A stretch of 64,000 nucleotides of DNA from Sporisorium sorghi (lineage: Eukaryota > Basidiomycota > Ustilaginomycetes > Ustilaginales > Ustilaginaceae): contig JALCCG010000025.1 of the NCBI GenBank assembly GCA_023212695.1, positions 62,001-126,000 of the forward strand, in the 5' to 3' direction. The translations under genes and the position numbers were made by a program. Shown here in pieces: positions 31,101-42,614 of this stretch (positions are counted from its first letter, which is position 1; every line of letters begins with the position of its first letter). The notes below the pieces were generated by a model. That model searched no databases and was not told where the DNA came from. It was given only the letters and a program-made list of their open reading frames with translations.

Positions 31101-34100
31101 TTGCCGGCACCGCCACGGGTAAGGAGGTTCTCGAGGAATTGCAGAGCTCCCTCGCCGACAAAGTCCTCGACCGACTGCGCCCAGTCGGCGTAGCCAGACG
31201 GGAGTTGTCCACCGCCAGAACCGCGGCGGACGCCTCGCCCGGCATGGCGGCTGGCGTCAGCGTCGGACTGATCGACCAGCAAAGGGTGCGTGGAGATCTC
31301 ATCCGATGGCGGTGCCATGCGGCGAGGGGCCATCATCGAGTCAAAGTCGAGCAAGTTGCGTCGGCGGTGACCGCCCGTGCCACCGGCCATATTTGCGATG
31401 GCGTTGGGCAGGAAAAAGTTGGGCGGCAACAGACCAGCCGAGCGGGGACGATCGCCCGAGACGCCTGAGCCAGGCATGCGCGGGTCAGTGACGCTGGTCC
31501 ATCCCCAGTTGGCGCCGAAGCGGTCGTCGACCGGAGCGACGTATTCCTCGGCAAGCTCGAGCTGCGACAGGTCATCTTGGTCCATGCCACCGTCCATGGA
31601 GTCCTCATCGAGCATCTCGATCTCCTCGTCGTCCATGATCGTTTCCCCCACGTCGCCATCCATCAAGGCGGCATCGTCGCCTTCGTCGAACTCTTCCGGA
31701 ATCGCCGGCATGCCGTCCTCGCCGTCTTCAAAGACAAAGTCGAGCGCCTCCTCCTCCTCGTCATCCAGGTCGCTGTCGCCCTCGTCGTCATCGTCATCCT
31801 CGTCGGTCCAGTCGTCTTCTTCGTCGACGATGCTGGCGTCGTCGCGGTGACTGCCATGGCCGTGCGAGTGCGTATGGTCGTCGTCGTCCGAGTCAGAGTC
31901 GTCGTCGCTCGAGTCGTCCATGTCGGTGTCCGAGTCGGTGATTTCCATGACGTGCGGGTCGTCACCGTCGAGGCCCTCGAGCTCCTCGTCCGTTGACAGC
32001 TCACTGCCAGTCTCCGAATCAAAGTCCTCCATCTCCATATCCTCGTCGTCATCCATGTCCTCGTCCGACATTTCATCGTCGTCCAAGCCCGTCTCCATCT
32101 CGCCCGTGTGCATGCCCAGCGACGAGTTGCGGTAAAAGTCGGGCGTGTCCTCGCGCTCAATGTCGTGATCATCATCGTCATCGTCGTCGAATGCCTCCTC
32201 CATGTCGTAGTCAGAGGAGAACTCGGTGTCGTCTTCCGACTCGTCAATGACGGCACGACTGCTGTTCTTGTCCTTGGCCTTGCCCATTCGGATCGCGACC
32301 TTGGTCAGGTGCTCGAGTGGCCGCAAGATGGCTTCGAGCAATGACTTGACCGTGGGCAGGTTGAGATCGACGTCGGCAATGGCGCTGGTGAGCACGGTGA
32401 CGAAGCTCTTTTCGAGCATCGTCTTGGCCATGTGCACAGTCAGGTCCTCGGTCTGCTTGCCGCCGGTCTTGTTGGGGCGGGCGATCAACAGTCGGTAGCA
32501 GAGATCGCTGAGAGCATAGAGACGGCCGTAGCGCACCTCGATGGACTCGGACGAGGAAGCTGCTTCCTTGATGGACCGGGCGATCGCATCGAGCACGGTC
32601 TTGCGCACCAAGATCAGGTCCGCCGGCACCTCCTTGACATCGACATGCACGCTGACGTCGGCCGAGAGCGCCACAAGCACCGACATGGCCAAGTTGGACA
32701 GCGTCATCTTCCTGCGCAGCTCGCTGCTGTCATACGAGCTCAGGAAGCCGGCAGGGACGAGCTCGGTCAAGAAGGTGCTCAGGATGCCACCGCGCGAGCG
32801 AGCCGCATCTTTGCCTCCAGGAGTGCCAGGTGCAAAGGCGACACCGGCCGATGCGGTGGCAGCGGGCGTGGACAGGGGCGTGGAGGACGCGCCGACCGCG
32901 GCGGCAAACAGGCGCTTCTTGTTGAAGTTGACAAAGGAGGTCTTGCAAGAAGTGTACGAAGAAAGCAGCTCGGTGAGGCACTGCATGAGGAACGAAGAAT
33001 AGAAGAAGGCCATGTCGTCCTGCTTCTCTTCCTCGGTCTTCTCTTGCGGTTGACCCGGCGAGACAGTAGAGCCGGCTGGTGCACCACTCGACGGCTCGCT
33101 GCCACTGCCGCTAGGTCCATCCTGGTTGGCGCTGGCAATGTTTGGCCCAGAAGCAGCACCGCTCTGCACGCTTGTCGTCGACTGAGGCTTCCTGCTGGTG
33201 CTCTTCAGAAGCTCAGTCAAGAGGTACGCCATCAGCCCTTCAAGCTCTTCGGACGGCGCTTGGACGGCCGACGACTGCGCTGCCGTCTTGAAAAAGGCAG
33301 GCTCATCGGCCGTTTTGCCATTGGCATCTTCGGCGGCCGACTCCATGGGATCGTCGCCAAGGCGGAGGCTCGCCAAGCTTGCTTGCCCATTGCCAGCCAG
33401 ATCCGACAGAGACTCCTTTGCACCTGCCTCGGCGGCGCTCGGTTCTTGGAGCAGTTTGACGTGGCCGCTGCCCTTGAAAGGCGAGTACTCGATCATCTTA
33501 AGCTTTGCCGCCGCCGACTCGAGGAAGACATCCGGATCGCGCAGAATGGCGCAGTCCAGCTGACGAACGAGCGTCGAGATATCGCTGGCCTTGTTGCGCG
33601 ACTGCGCCACAAGGCTGTGGATCTCTTGAGCCATGACCGTCGCCAATGTTTGAGCATCCTCGACGATGTGTCGAAGCACGATCGCGACAAACGGCTGGCA
33701 GCCAGACACCTGCTTGGGCTCGAGCACGCGGAACGGCTCAAAGATCAAGCGAACGCCACCTTCGCGAGCGAAGCGGGCTGCATACGAGTGATTGCGCGTC
33801 AACACGGTGAGCAAGCGGAAGGCAGCCAGCAGATCGTTCCTCTCGAGCGTCGTGGCCTCGCGGAAGATCTGCAAAGCAAAGTGAAACAGCGCATCCGAGA
33901 TCGGCACGGAGCCCACACGAACGCGCGGCAAGGCGGGCTTGTCCGACGTCGCATTGGAAGTGGTGCTGTCGACAGCAGCCTCGCTTAGCTTGTCATTGAC
34001 CTGGCCAGGCGCACTGGACGCGGCAGAGTCCGCGTCGACGGAAGCATCGAGCAATGCGTCGTCCGGCTTGACCTCTGCAATGTCCTCCGAGAAGCCGAGG

Positions 34101-37100
34101 ATGCCAACAAGGGCAAGGATCAGCGATGCAAGCCATTTGGGCGGCGTCGAGGACGACTTTGCTGGTTGCGTCGCCGAGGCAGACGAAGGCTGACCGGCTC
34201 TTGACTGCGACACAGCGATGCTCGAAGCTTCGGACGTCGTCGACGAGCGTGAGCCATAGAGCTGAATCAGACCCTCCAGCGACCTCAAAACCGAAGTAGC
34301 CACGTCGCGGTCGAGCTGTTTGAAGATCTGCTCCTCGTGCAGGACGAGCGCAAGCAACTGCATGCGCAACGCAATGAAGTCGGCCTTGGCATCAAACGCA
34401 GCAGAAGCTTCGGAACCAATCACCTGGACGAGCATCTCGATGCGGGCCATCGCCTGGGCCCGTTCGGACGCTTCCAACATGATGGCGGACTTGACTTCAA
34501 AGACCAGCGCTGGATGGTGGTCGGCCAGCTTGAGGCCTCGATCCACAAGCGAGGCGCGGACATCAGTGCGGCATTGGTCCAGCGCCGCCTTTTGGACAGC
34601 GTCCAAGGTGTCGTCGGTCTCCGTCTGCTTGTTGTCGCCGACTTGAGAAGCGGAACCGCTGCTTGCTCCGGCGTCGGCCATCGGTGCATCTGGCATGCCG
34701 CCGTTTGCTGCATTCGACTCATCGTGAGCAGGCGTAGCGTCTTCTTGGTCCTCCCAGTCATCTGCATCGTCGATGGCAGCACCTGCAGCCGGAACGTCCA
34801 CGGCACCTGCAGCTGGAGCGTCATTGGCTGGCTGCTGTGCCGTCGACTCGGCGGCAGCCCCACCAGCTCCAGTCTGCGTATCGGTGGCGTCAGGCGTGCT
34901 GTCATCATTCCACGACTGAGTGGGATTGTCACGGTAGTGGACGACAAGATCATCGTGCATCAAGAGATACTCGGTGGCCGCATTGAGATTGTTCTGGCAG
35001 CGAGACAGCGCGTGTCGCGCGGCATTCTCGGGGAAGCCCATGTCGACCATGGTGCGCACGCGCTCTTCGTTGGGTGGTCTGCGAACGAGCGGAGGGATCA
35101 CCCGAGGTGCACTGCCGAACGTAAAGGGGTTGCGCATGTTGAGTAGCGTCGGCATGGTCGAGTCGAGCGTCCCGGAGGCGCCAGAGGCACCCGAGGTGGT
35201 GGAGGACTTCTTGGGAGCGGGAGCGGCCTCGTTCTGCGCCTTGAGGATGGTCAAGAGGTTCTGGAGCATCAGGCGGTTCACCGACGCAGGTAACGACGGG
35301 AGCCACGGCTTGTTCCAGACGGAAAGCAGCAGCTGCACCACCCTCAAGCGGATCCTGACCAAGTACGCGTGGGGCTCGAAGACGTCCTTGCCGCCGTCAC
35401 GGATGAGCTGCATCGTCTGAGCCGAGTCGGTGAGACCCTTGCAGTGGACGAGCTTGAGAAGCACGCCGAGCGTGACCTTGAGCCCACCGCACGTGTGACC
35501 TAGCTTGATGCCCGCTTCATCGATATCGGTGGGCGAGAGCTCGATGCTGTTGCCGTGGCCATTGTAGAAGCGGTCGATCTCGGCGACATTGCGACGGAAG
35601 AGGTCGAAGAGCGCGTCGAGACCGCCTTGCTTGTCCCATGCTCGCAAGATGGCCGGATAGACGACGGGGGAGCTCGGACGCTCGTCGAACAGCAGGCAGC
35701 TCGTCTGGCAGATCATGAGCACGGCAAAGGCAAAGCTGTTGATGCCGTTGCTCGACTCGCGCCACGTGAGATGCTCTTTGAGGATTTTGGCGATCTCGAC
35801 CGACGCCGTGTACGCCGCCGCCTTGTGAGCGGCATCGACGCTGCGGCGCGGCGCCAGGTAGCGGACAGTCTCCTCAAAGAGGGAGGTCAGCGAGGATGGG
35901 ATCTGTGAGGCGACATAGCGGAGTGCAGCCGCGTTTCGCTGTCGTGGGTCCTCCTCCTGAGGCTGAGCAGAGCCTCCCGGCTGGGCACGTTGCTCGACAG
36001 TGCCCGCAAGATCCTGCAAAAAGTCGTCGGGCACGCCGTGTTGAGGCGTGCGTTGCACCTGCGTCGACTGCGTGGACGAGCCTGCGGTGCGGTTCGAGTT
36101 GGCAGGGCCGGCCTGATCCGCCGTGGCCGAGGAAGCTGGCTGCTGCGATGCAATCTGTGCGGAGTCAACAGACTGGGATTCCGCGCCGGCCTTGCCGGTT
36201 CCAGAGGATGGAGGTGGCGGCGGCAGCGACGTCTTGAGCAGCATGTTCTCCCAAGCACAGGCACGGTGGATTGCGCCGAGCTCTTCGAGACTGATGGTGC
36301 CAGAGGTGGCGCTGGCCACGAGCGTCTGCAGAAAGATGGAAGGCAGCTTGTGGCCGACGTAGGTGATAGTGCAGACGTCGGTGAAGAGGTGAGTGCGCGA
36401 ACACAGGCCTACGAGCTTGCGGAAGGCGAGGTTGGCGCGCTCCGCCTCGGCACCATAGCGCGGCGCGGCCATCCACAGGAGACGCGAGACCGTGTTGTCG
36501 TAGCTCAAAGAGGCGAACGATTTGTCGGGCACGCCAAACAGCTCCGCCACTTCCTCAGAGGCGGCCTTGACGTCTCTGAGCATGGCGATCAAGACGGTGC
36601 TAGGGCTGATCTCGGCCATCAAGCGAACGAGCGTGACGAGCGAGTCGGCTAGCAACGAGACCGAAAAGTCATACGGAAGGCAGGGCAGCGAGTAGAAGCC
36701 GAGCAGCTTGTCGAAGCCGTCCATCTTGATGAAGTCCTTGCAGTGCGAAGTGGTCTGGAACAATCCCTCGAGGAAACGGGCGACGACGTCGATCGAGGCG
36801 ATGACCGGGTTCGACTCGAGCTTGGTGATGTCCTCCTTGCGGATCGGATCCGGTTCGTCTGTCACCACGTCGGCCAGCGCCACACACCGACCGCCAGTGG
36901 AACCCTCAGCGGCGGCGGCCGTGGCTTCGTCGGCGGCAGCATCGCCCACCGGTAGCAGACCGTACGCCGCACGCGCCTTTGCGTCTTGCGGAAGCACAAA
37001 GTCGCGACCCATCTGACTGATGTCGTCAAGCGAGCGCATGATCGAGTCCATGACGAGCGTCTTGAGGCTCGGCTGGTGGCGCATGAGTTCGTCGATGGCG

Positions 37101-39380
37101 GCACCAAAGGCATTGGCGTTGTCGCGATCCTGGAAGACCTTGCTGTGGCGCTCCGAGGTGAAGAGCGAAAAGAGCTTGGGGATCAACGGACGCGAGTTGA
37201 AGAGGTCCAGCCCAGCCTGGTTGAGGCAGATGGCTCCAATTGCGTTGGGGATCGCATAGATGACGTCCCAGTGCGCCTCGATGTCGGCCTCGATGGCATC
37301 AAACAGGACCTCGGGAATCTTGGCCTCCTGCAGGATGGCGAGCGAGGTGGGCTCGTTGTGCACAAAAGTCGAGGTGATCACGATGACGAGGGAGAAAATT
37401 TGCGGCCCAAAGATGGTGCGATTGAGGATAATGCGCTTGAGCGAGTTGGGGAGTGTGGTGTTGACGAGGTTGCGCAGGCCGTCGCCGGTTCCTGTGGAAG
37501 CCATCATCTGGGTGATGGACTTGAACATGGCTCGAAGCAGCGAGGCGCGACCAAAGGCGAGGCGGCCGTAGAGGTTGTCTGGGCCTGGCTCGCCGAAGAC
37601 GCTGTCGCTCATGCGATCCGCCGAGCCATCCTCAATATCGCGATCGACCTCGGTCTTGATGCGATCGACGACGACGTCAAGACCGCGCGCGTTGCAGAAC
37701 AGATCAAAGGCTTGGGGCACGGCGTACGTGAGGCTGTCGATGAGGCCGATGGCTCGAGAGACGGTGCGCTGCACCATGTATCGGTCCGGGTTGGGGATGT
37801 TGATGAGATCGACGAGGAGCGGGATGAGACCGGCACCGACGATCGTGTGGCTTGCCGAAGAACTGGTGGCAATGAAAGCGACGAAGCTCAGCACCGAGTC
37901 GACAAAGTGGTCGCTCGAGACGGGGGCGTCGGTGCGCAGATCGTCGATGAGGTTGCGCAGCACACTGAGAATGATGCCGTGGTTGACCGAGGCATTGACC
38001 GAGTTGAGCACGACGGTGTTCTTGCCGCGATAGCGACCGAGACTATCGAGGACGTAAAATGCGCTGCTCTGGATGGGCATGTCGAGCTTCTGGACGGGGT
38101 CAACGAGTGCAGCGACGCGCTGGATCAAGTCGGGCTCGTAGAGGAAGAGCTGGGTGTTGGCGATCGACTCGCTGATGACGAGTCCGTAGCTGGCGATGGC
38201 TAGCAGGCGACAAACAAGCATCTGCTTGCGAGCCGGTCCGTCCTGAAGACCGAGCGCCAGACGGATGCGTTGGAAGAGTTCAAAGCGCTCCTCGGGAGGA
38301 ATCTCGTAAGTCTCGACCGCTTTGGCGAGTAGATCGGCAGGATCGCCGCTGTCGGGTGTGATCTTGCCGAGGTCGACCGTGACGAGACCTTCGCGACGGG
38401 CAGCAGCGGCAGAGGTCGAGCCAGACTGCGCAGGAGTGCCTTCCTCTGTTCGGTCGTCGTTGCGTGTAGGCGTCACCGGAAGCGCACTGGAGGAGAGGGC
38501 TGGCAGCATGGCGGGACGCTGGTCTCTGTGACGCAAGCGTGTTGGCGTCGAGGTGGCCTGGTTGTGGTGCTGAAGATGCTGAGACTGATGTGGCGAGGCA
38601 GCGGTGCGAGCGGCGCGCGACGAGTCGGTTGTAGAAAGCGCGGATGAGGATGCGACGGGCTGCGAAGGGGTGGAAGTGGGATTGGCAGTGGGACCGCTGC
38701 GTCTGAAGAATTGGAAGCGCACATGCGAAGATTCCAGAGGAATCTGGACATCTGGTTGAGCAATATCGACGAGCGACAGGCCATGGTCTCTGGGAGTCCA
38801 AATCATGGCGAGCGTGGTGAGACGCTCCTTGGAGATGAGGAACTCGTGTCGAGGATGGTGGCTGTTGTGTTGCTGTGCGGCTCGCAGCACCAGACGCAAG
38901 GTGGCTTCGAGAACATCGAGATCGCGAGTGTAGAGGAGCTCGTTGAGGTGCTCATAGGAGCTGTAGAGCTTGCGGTTGGTGCAGTTCTCGATGAGCAGAC
39001 GCGAGAAACGCAGGATGCTGACGACGAGACGCTTTGTGAGTGGCGTAAAGTCGTTGACCTGGATCTTGGACACCTCGTAGTCGCGGCAGACATTTTCGAG
39101 GATGGCATCGAAGCGATTGAGCGCGCCGGTCCAGTAGTAGAGGTCGCCTCGAGGCCAGCACCATTCGGATATGCTGTCGAGCACGGCGGGCAGCTCGTCA
39201 TCGGTAGACTTTGTAATTCGATCCTGCAGAGCCACGACCTCCGGAGCCTGCAAATAGACGATTACAAGAAGGGAATCCGTTGTCAGCATCGTGCTTTGCG
39301 GACTTGCTTTTATGCTTGAGCGGAGGAAAAAGAAAACTTACAGCGGCTGCCAGACGCTTGGGCGTCTTTGTGATCTTCAT
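28163..39380 (-). CDS. TOM1/HUWE1-like giant ubiquitin-pathway protein lacking a HECT domain, one intron
   Basis: Exon 1 is 39342-39380 (M-K-I-T-K-T-P-K-R-L-A-A-A); the 94-bp intron 39248-39341 has GTAAGT and TTTGCAG; exon 2 is 28163-39247. Protein of 3707 residues. N-terminal DUF908/DUF913-type armadillo-like region (WPRGDLYYW near 35, then about 390-800); UBA domain at about 1405-1445 (VRTMVDMGFPENAARHAL); very acidic stretch at about 2340-2580; two UBM-type motifs (LEALPDDLREEV near 3025, LDALPPELRAEV near 3065); and the LFF...LANLCENAKTRSELLNLLL block near 3240-3290. In TOM1/HUWE1 proteins a catalytic HECT domain closes the chain. Here a TGA follows YIMTGR at 3707 and no HECT sequence is seen in any frame downstream. 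As read, it could bind ubiquitin and substrates but not transfer ubiquitin. It is divergent from CUL4. Confidence 0.9.
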
Positions 39381-40148
39381 TGTGGCCAATCAGACGACGA
39401 GGGCGGCGTGCACTGCTGCTGCTCCTTCAAGCAAGCCGGCGCCGCACCTCACGGATGTAGGAAGAGAATCTGTTATAGATCGGGAGTAGACTCGAATGCG
39501 CAGCAAGTCTCGAAGCTGACGATGTGCGTGTGTGTGGTGGATTGTCTTGCCGTTGGTTGGGCAAGTGTTGTGTCGCGTCGCTTCCTGCGCGACTAGCCTC
39601 ACCAGCTTGAAGGGAAAAGCCTGATGAATCCGCTTCGATGCGATGTCAGGTGAAGATGGTGATGGCGATGCGGATGGTGATGGTCAGAGGCGGAAGCGGA
39701 AAGAGCAAACGAAGGATCGTAAGAATGGAAAAGTGTCACTCTGCCAATCCGCGAGACTTTTCTCACACACTGCAAAAGCGCACTTCTGCTCAGTTCAGTC
39801 GCAATTTCAGCGAAGAGGAAGCGTGTGTGTGTGTGTGTGTGTCAGTGAGTGAGAGTGTGACTTTACGAAAACCGACTTCCGATTCGATCACGCGCCTCCT
39901 CCTTCACTCGTCGGAAAGCGCTGAGCAGCCAGCAAAAAAGTTTTCCAGACGAAATTAAGCTGCTTTTTTTCCAAGAGAAATTCGAGAAATGAATTGCGGC
40001 TGAGTCAAAAGCGCACAGTCCATCTGAACCCTTTTTGGCGCGCATTCTGCTCTTTCTACCCGCATCCTCGTAAGCTGTCACTTCGCTCGACGACGACGAC
40101 GACGATATCGATATCGATTCTTGACCCGAGAAAGTAGCGTCGCACACC
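39381..40148. promoter_or_regulatory. Shared divergent promoter region, TOM1-like / CUL4
   Basis: The 768 bp between the two start codons drive two ubiquitin-pathway genes in opposite directions. There is a (GT)10 run at 39823-39842 and, just before the CUL4 ATG, a GAC repeat followed by gatatcgatatcga (about 40092-40118). No TATA box was identified. Shared control of the pair is possible but not shown by the sequence. Confidence 0.45.
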
Positions 40149-42614
40149 ATGTCGCTGGCAGACGCTCTCCTCTCCAGAGCGCAGGCCAACACATCCGCTC
40201 TCGCACCTGGAACAACTTCCACTCTTGCCGGGACAGGCAGCGGCGGACTCGCTGCGTTTCTGGCCAAGAACAGAAGCTCTCACAGCAACTTCGATACCAC
40301 CAACAAAAGTAGTGCCACACCCATCCAGATCGCCTCGCTCCACCCACACAAGACGCTGCCGCCCGTCAACTATGCTTCCCAGGCAACCACCCAGCTCGTC
40401 CGATCCGTGCGCTCGCTGCTGGCGTCGAGCCCTCGAAGCTCCAACTCGGCCGCTACTCGTCCCCCTCTGCAGCAGCTGTACAGTATCACCCAGACCTTGG
40501 TGACCCATTCTTCTCCCGAGGCGTTGGACGACCTCTACCGCACCATTAAGATCGAGATCGAACGCGCGGCGAGCAACTATGCATCAGCACTTGACAGCGC
40601 CGGATCGGCCAACAAGTCGCTGCCCAGCAAGGTTACCTGGTTGACGCTGCTCAAATCCATCTGGTCCGACTGGTGTGAGAATCTCGCCCTAGTTCGAGAC
40701 GTCTTGCTGCCCTTGGACCGCTCTCTGCTTGCCAATGGCTCCTCCGCCAACCCTTCCAATCCGACTTCAAGCCTCCAAGCAAACGAATCCGACACACGTC
40801 CACTGCCCATCTGGGATCTCGGCCTTGACATCTTTGGCAACCGCATCTTGAAGGATCCTGCGCTTGCCAGCATGATCCTTACCCGAATCGTTGCTGCCGT
40901 CGACGGCGAGCGCAACGAGACCATCTCCTACCGGGACTTGCACACGTCCATCGCCGACATGTTCCGCCAGCTCAAGGCCGAAACCGTGCTGGACGATGCC
41001 ATCACAACCGCGACCACCGCCTTTTATCAAGCGGAGTCTACCACGTCGATTGCCAACCTGTCTCCGACCGACTACGTCGAGTATGCCGATCGTCGCATCA
41101 ACCAAGAGCAGCAGCGCAGCGACTGGGTCCTGCTCACCGAAAAGGGCCGCATCGACAATGTGGCTGCGACACGCAAACAGCTCGTCACGCAGCACGCCGA
41201 CAAGATCCTTGCAGGCCTACCCGATCTCGTCACCTCCAAGCAACTCGAAGGGCTCGCCAAGATGTATCTACTCATCAAGAGCACCGGCCGACTCACCGAC
41301 TTGCGCAAGGCGTTTGCCGAGTACATCAAGGCGCACGGCGCTTCCATCGTCAATGACCGCGCCAGGGACGACGACATGATCGAAAGGCTGCTCGAGTTCA
41401 AGTCGTTCATCGACGCCATCGTCTCGTCCGGCTTCCAACGCGACAATGACTTTGTCAATGCCCAGAAAGACAGCTTCGACGCCTTTATCAACAAGCGCAA
41501 GAACAAGCCCGCCGAGCTCATCGCCAAATTCCTCGATGCCAAGCTGCGCAGCGGCAACAAGACCATGACCGACCAGGAGCTCGAGCACGTGCTCGACGAG
41601 GCACTTATTCTCTTCCGCTACACGCACGCCAAGGACATGTTTGAAGAGTTCTACAAGCGGCACTTTGCCAAGCGCCTGCTGCTCAACCGCTCCGCCTCTT
41701 CGGATGCCGAGCGAAGCATGCTGCTCAAACTCAAGGAAGAGTGCGGGCCCGAGTTCACCGCCAAGCTGGAAACCATGATCAAGGACGTCGACGTCTCGAA
41801 GGATCTCATGGACGAGTACGACCGCTTTGCAGCCAAGCAGCGAAAGGACGAGCAGGCGCCATTGGACAATTTCGACCTGAGCGTCAGCGTGCTCACGCAG
41901 GCGCACTGGCCCACCTATCCCAACATCGACGTGACCCTCGCGCCCGAGCTTGCTGCTGCCGCCGAGCGCTTCGAGGCATTCTACCAGAAGCGCAACAGCG
42001 GCCGTCGTCTGCACTGGCAGCATTCGCTGGGCACGCTCTCGATCACTACGCACTTTAGCAAGGCGGGCGTCAAGGAGCTTCATGTGAGCACGTTTCAGGC
42101 CATCGTGCTCTTGCTCTTCAACACGCTCGAGCCGGGCCAGAAGCTCAGCTACGTCGACATCCGCACGCAGACCGGTCTCGACGACCAGGAGCTCAAACGC
42201 ACGCTGCAGAGTCTGGCGTGCGGTCAGATCCCCACACGCGTGCTTCGCAAGCTGCCGCAGGGCAAGGAGGTCGACGACAGCGACGAGTTTACGTTCAACG
42301 ATAACTTCAAGAATGAGCGACACCGGATCCGCATCAACCAGATCCAGATGAAGGAGACGGCCGAAGAGCAAAAGTCGACCGAGCAGCGCGTGTTTCTCGA
42401 TCGAGAGCTTATTCTGCAGGCGGCGGCGGTGCGTGTGCTCAAGGCCAAGAAGACGATCAAGCATTCCGAGCTCATCACCGAGGTGGTGGACCAGATCAAG
42501 AGCCGCTTCACCGTCGATGTCGCCGAGATCAAAAAGGTGTTTGAGATCCTGATCGAGAAGGAGTACATGGAGCGGGTTGAGGGAGAGCGAGGTACCTATC
42601 GCTACCTTGCCTAG
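40149..42614 (+). CDS. CUL4: Cullin-4 family scaffold of CRL4 ubiquitin ligases
   Basis: Single-exon protein of 821 residues. After a low-complexity N-terminal extension of about 80 residues come the three cullin repeats and then the cullin homology domain. The C-terminal third is closest to CUL4: RTLQSLACGQIPTRVL, KINQIQMKE-like INQIQMKETAEEQKSTEQRVF, and the winged-helix end KEYMERVEGERGTYRYLA. The NEDD8 acceptor lysine is Lys765 in AAAVRVLKAKK. CUL4 binds DDB1 at its N terminus and the RING protein Rbx1 at its C terminus, building ligases that act in DNA repair, replication licensing and heterochromatin. CUL3 also has related C-terminal motifs but lacks the IQMKET block seen here. The start is the first ATG of the frame. 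Confidence 0.9.
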   Translation: MSLADALLSRAQANTSALAPGTTSTLAGTGSGGLAAFLAKNRSSHSNFDTTNKSSATPIQIASLHPHKTLPPVNYASQATTQLVRSVRSLLASSPRSSNSAATRPPLQQLYSITQTLVTHSSPEALDDLYRTIKIEIERAASNYASALDSAGSANKSLPSKVTWLTLLKSIWSDWCENLALVRDVLLPLDRSLLANGSSANPSNPTSSLQANESDTRPLPIWDLGLDIFGNRILKDPALASMILTRIVAAVDGERNETISYRDLHTSIADMFRQLKAETVLDDAITTATTAFYQAESTTSIANLSPTDYVEYADRRINQEQQRSDWVLLTEKGRIDNVAATRKQLVTQHADKILAGLPDLVTSKQLEGLAKMYLLIKSTGRLTDLRKAFAEYIKAHGASIVNDRARDDDMIERLLEFKSFIDAIVSSGFQRDNDFVNAQKDSFDAFINKRKNKPAELIAKFLDAKLRSGNKTMTDQELEHVLDEALILFRYTHAKDMFEEFYKRHFAKRLLLNRSASSDAERSMLLKLKEECGPEFTAKLETMIKDVDVSKDLMDEYDRFAAKQRKDEQAPLDNFDLSVSVLTQAHWPTYPNIDVTLAPELAAAAERFEAFYQKRNSGRRLHWQHSLGTLSITTHFSKAGVKELHVSTFQAIVLLLFNTLEPGQKLSYVDIRTQTGLDDQELKRTLQSLACGQIPTRVLRKLPQGKEVDDSDEFTFNDNFKNERHRIRINQIQMKETAEEQKSTEQRVFLDRELILQAAAVRVLKAKKTIKHSELITEVVDQIKSRFTVDVAEIKKVFEILIEKEYMERVEGERGTYRYLA

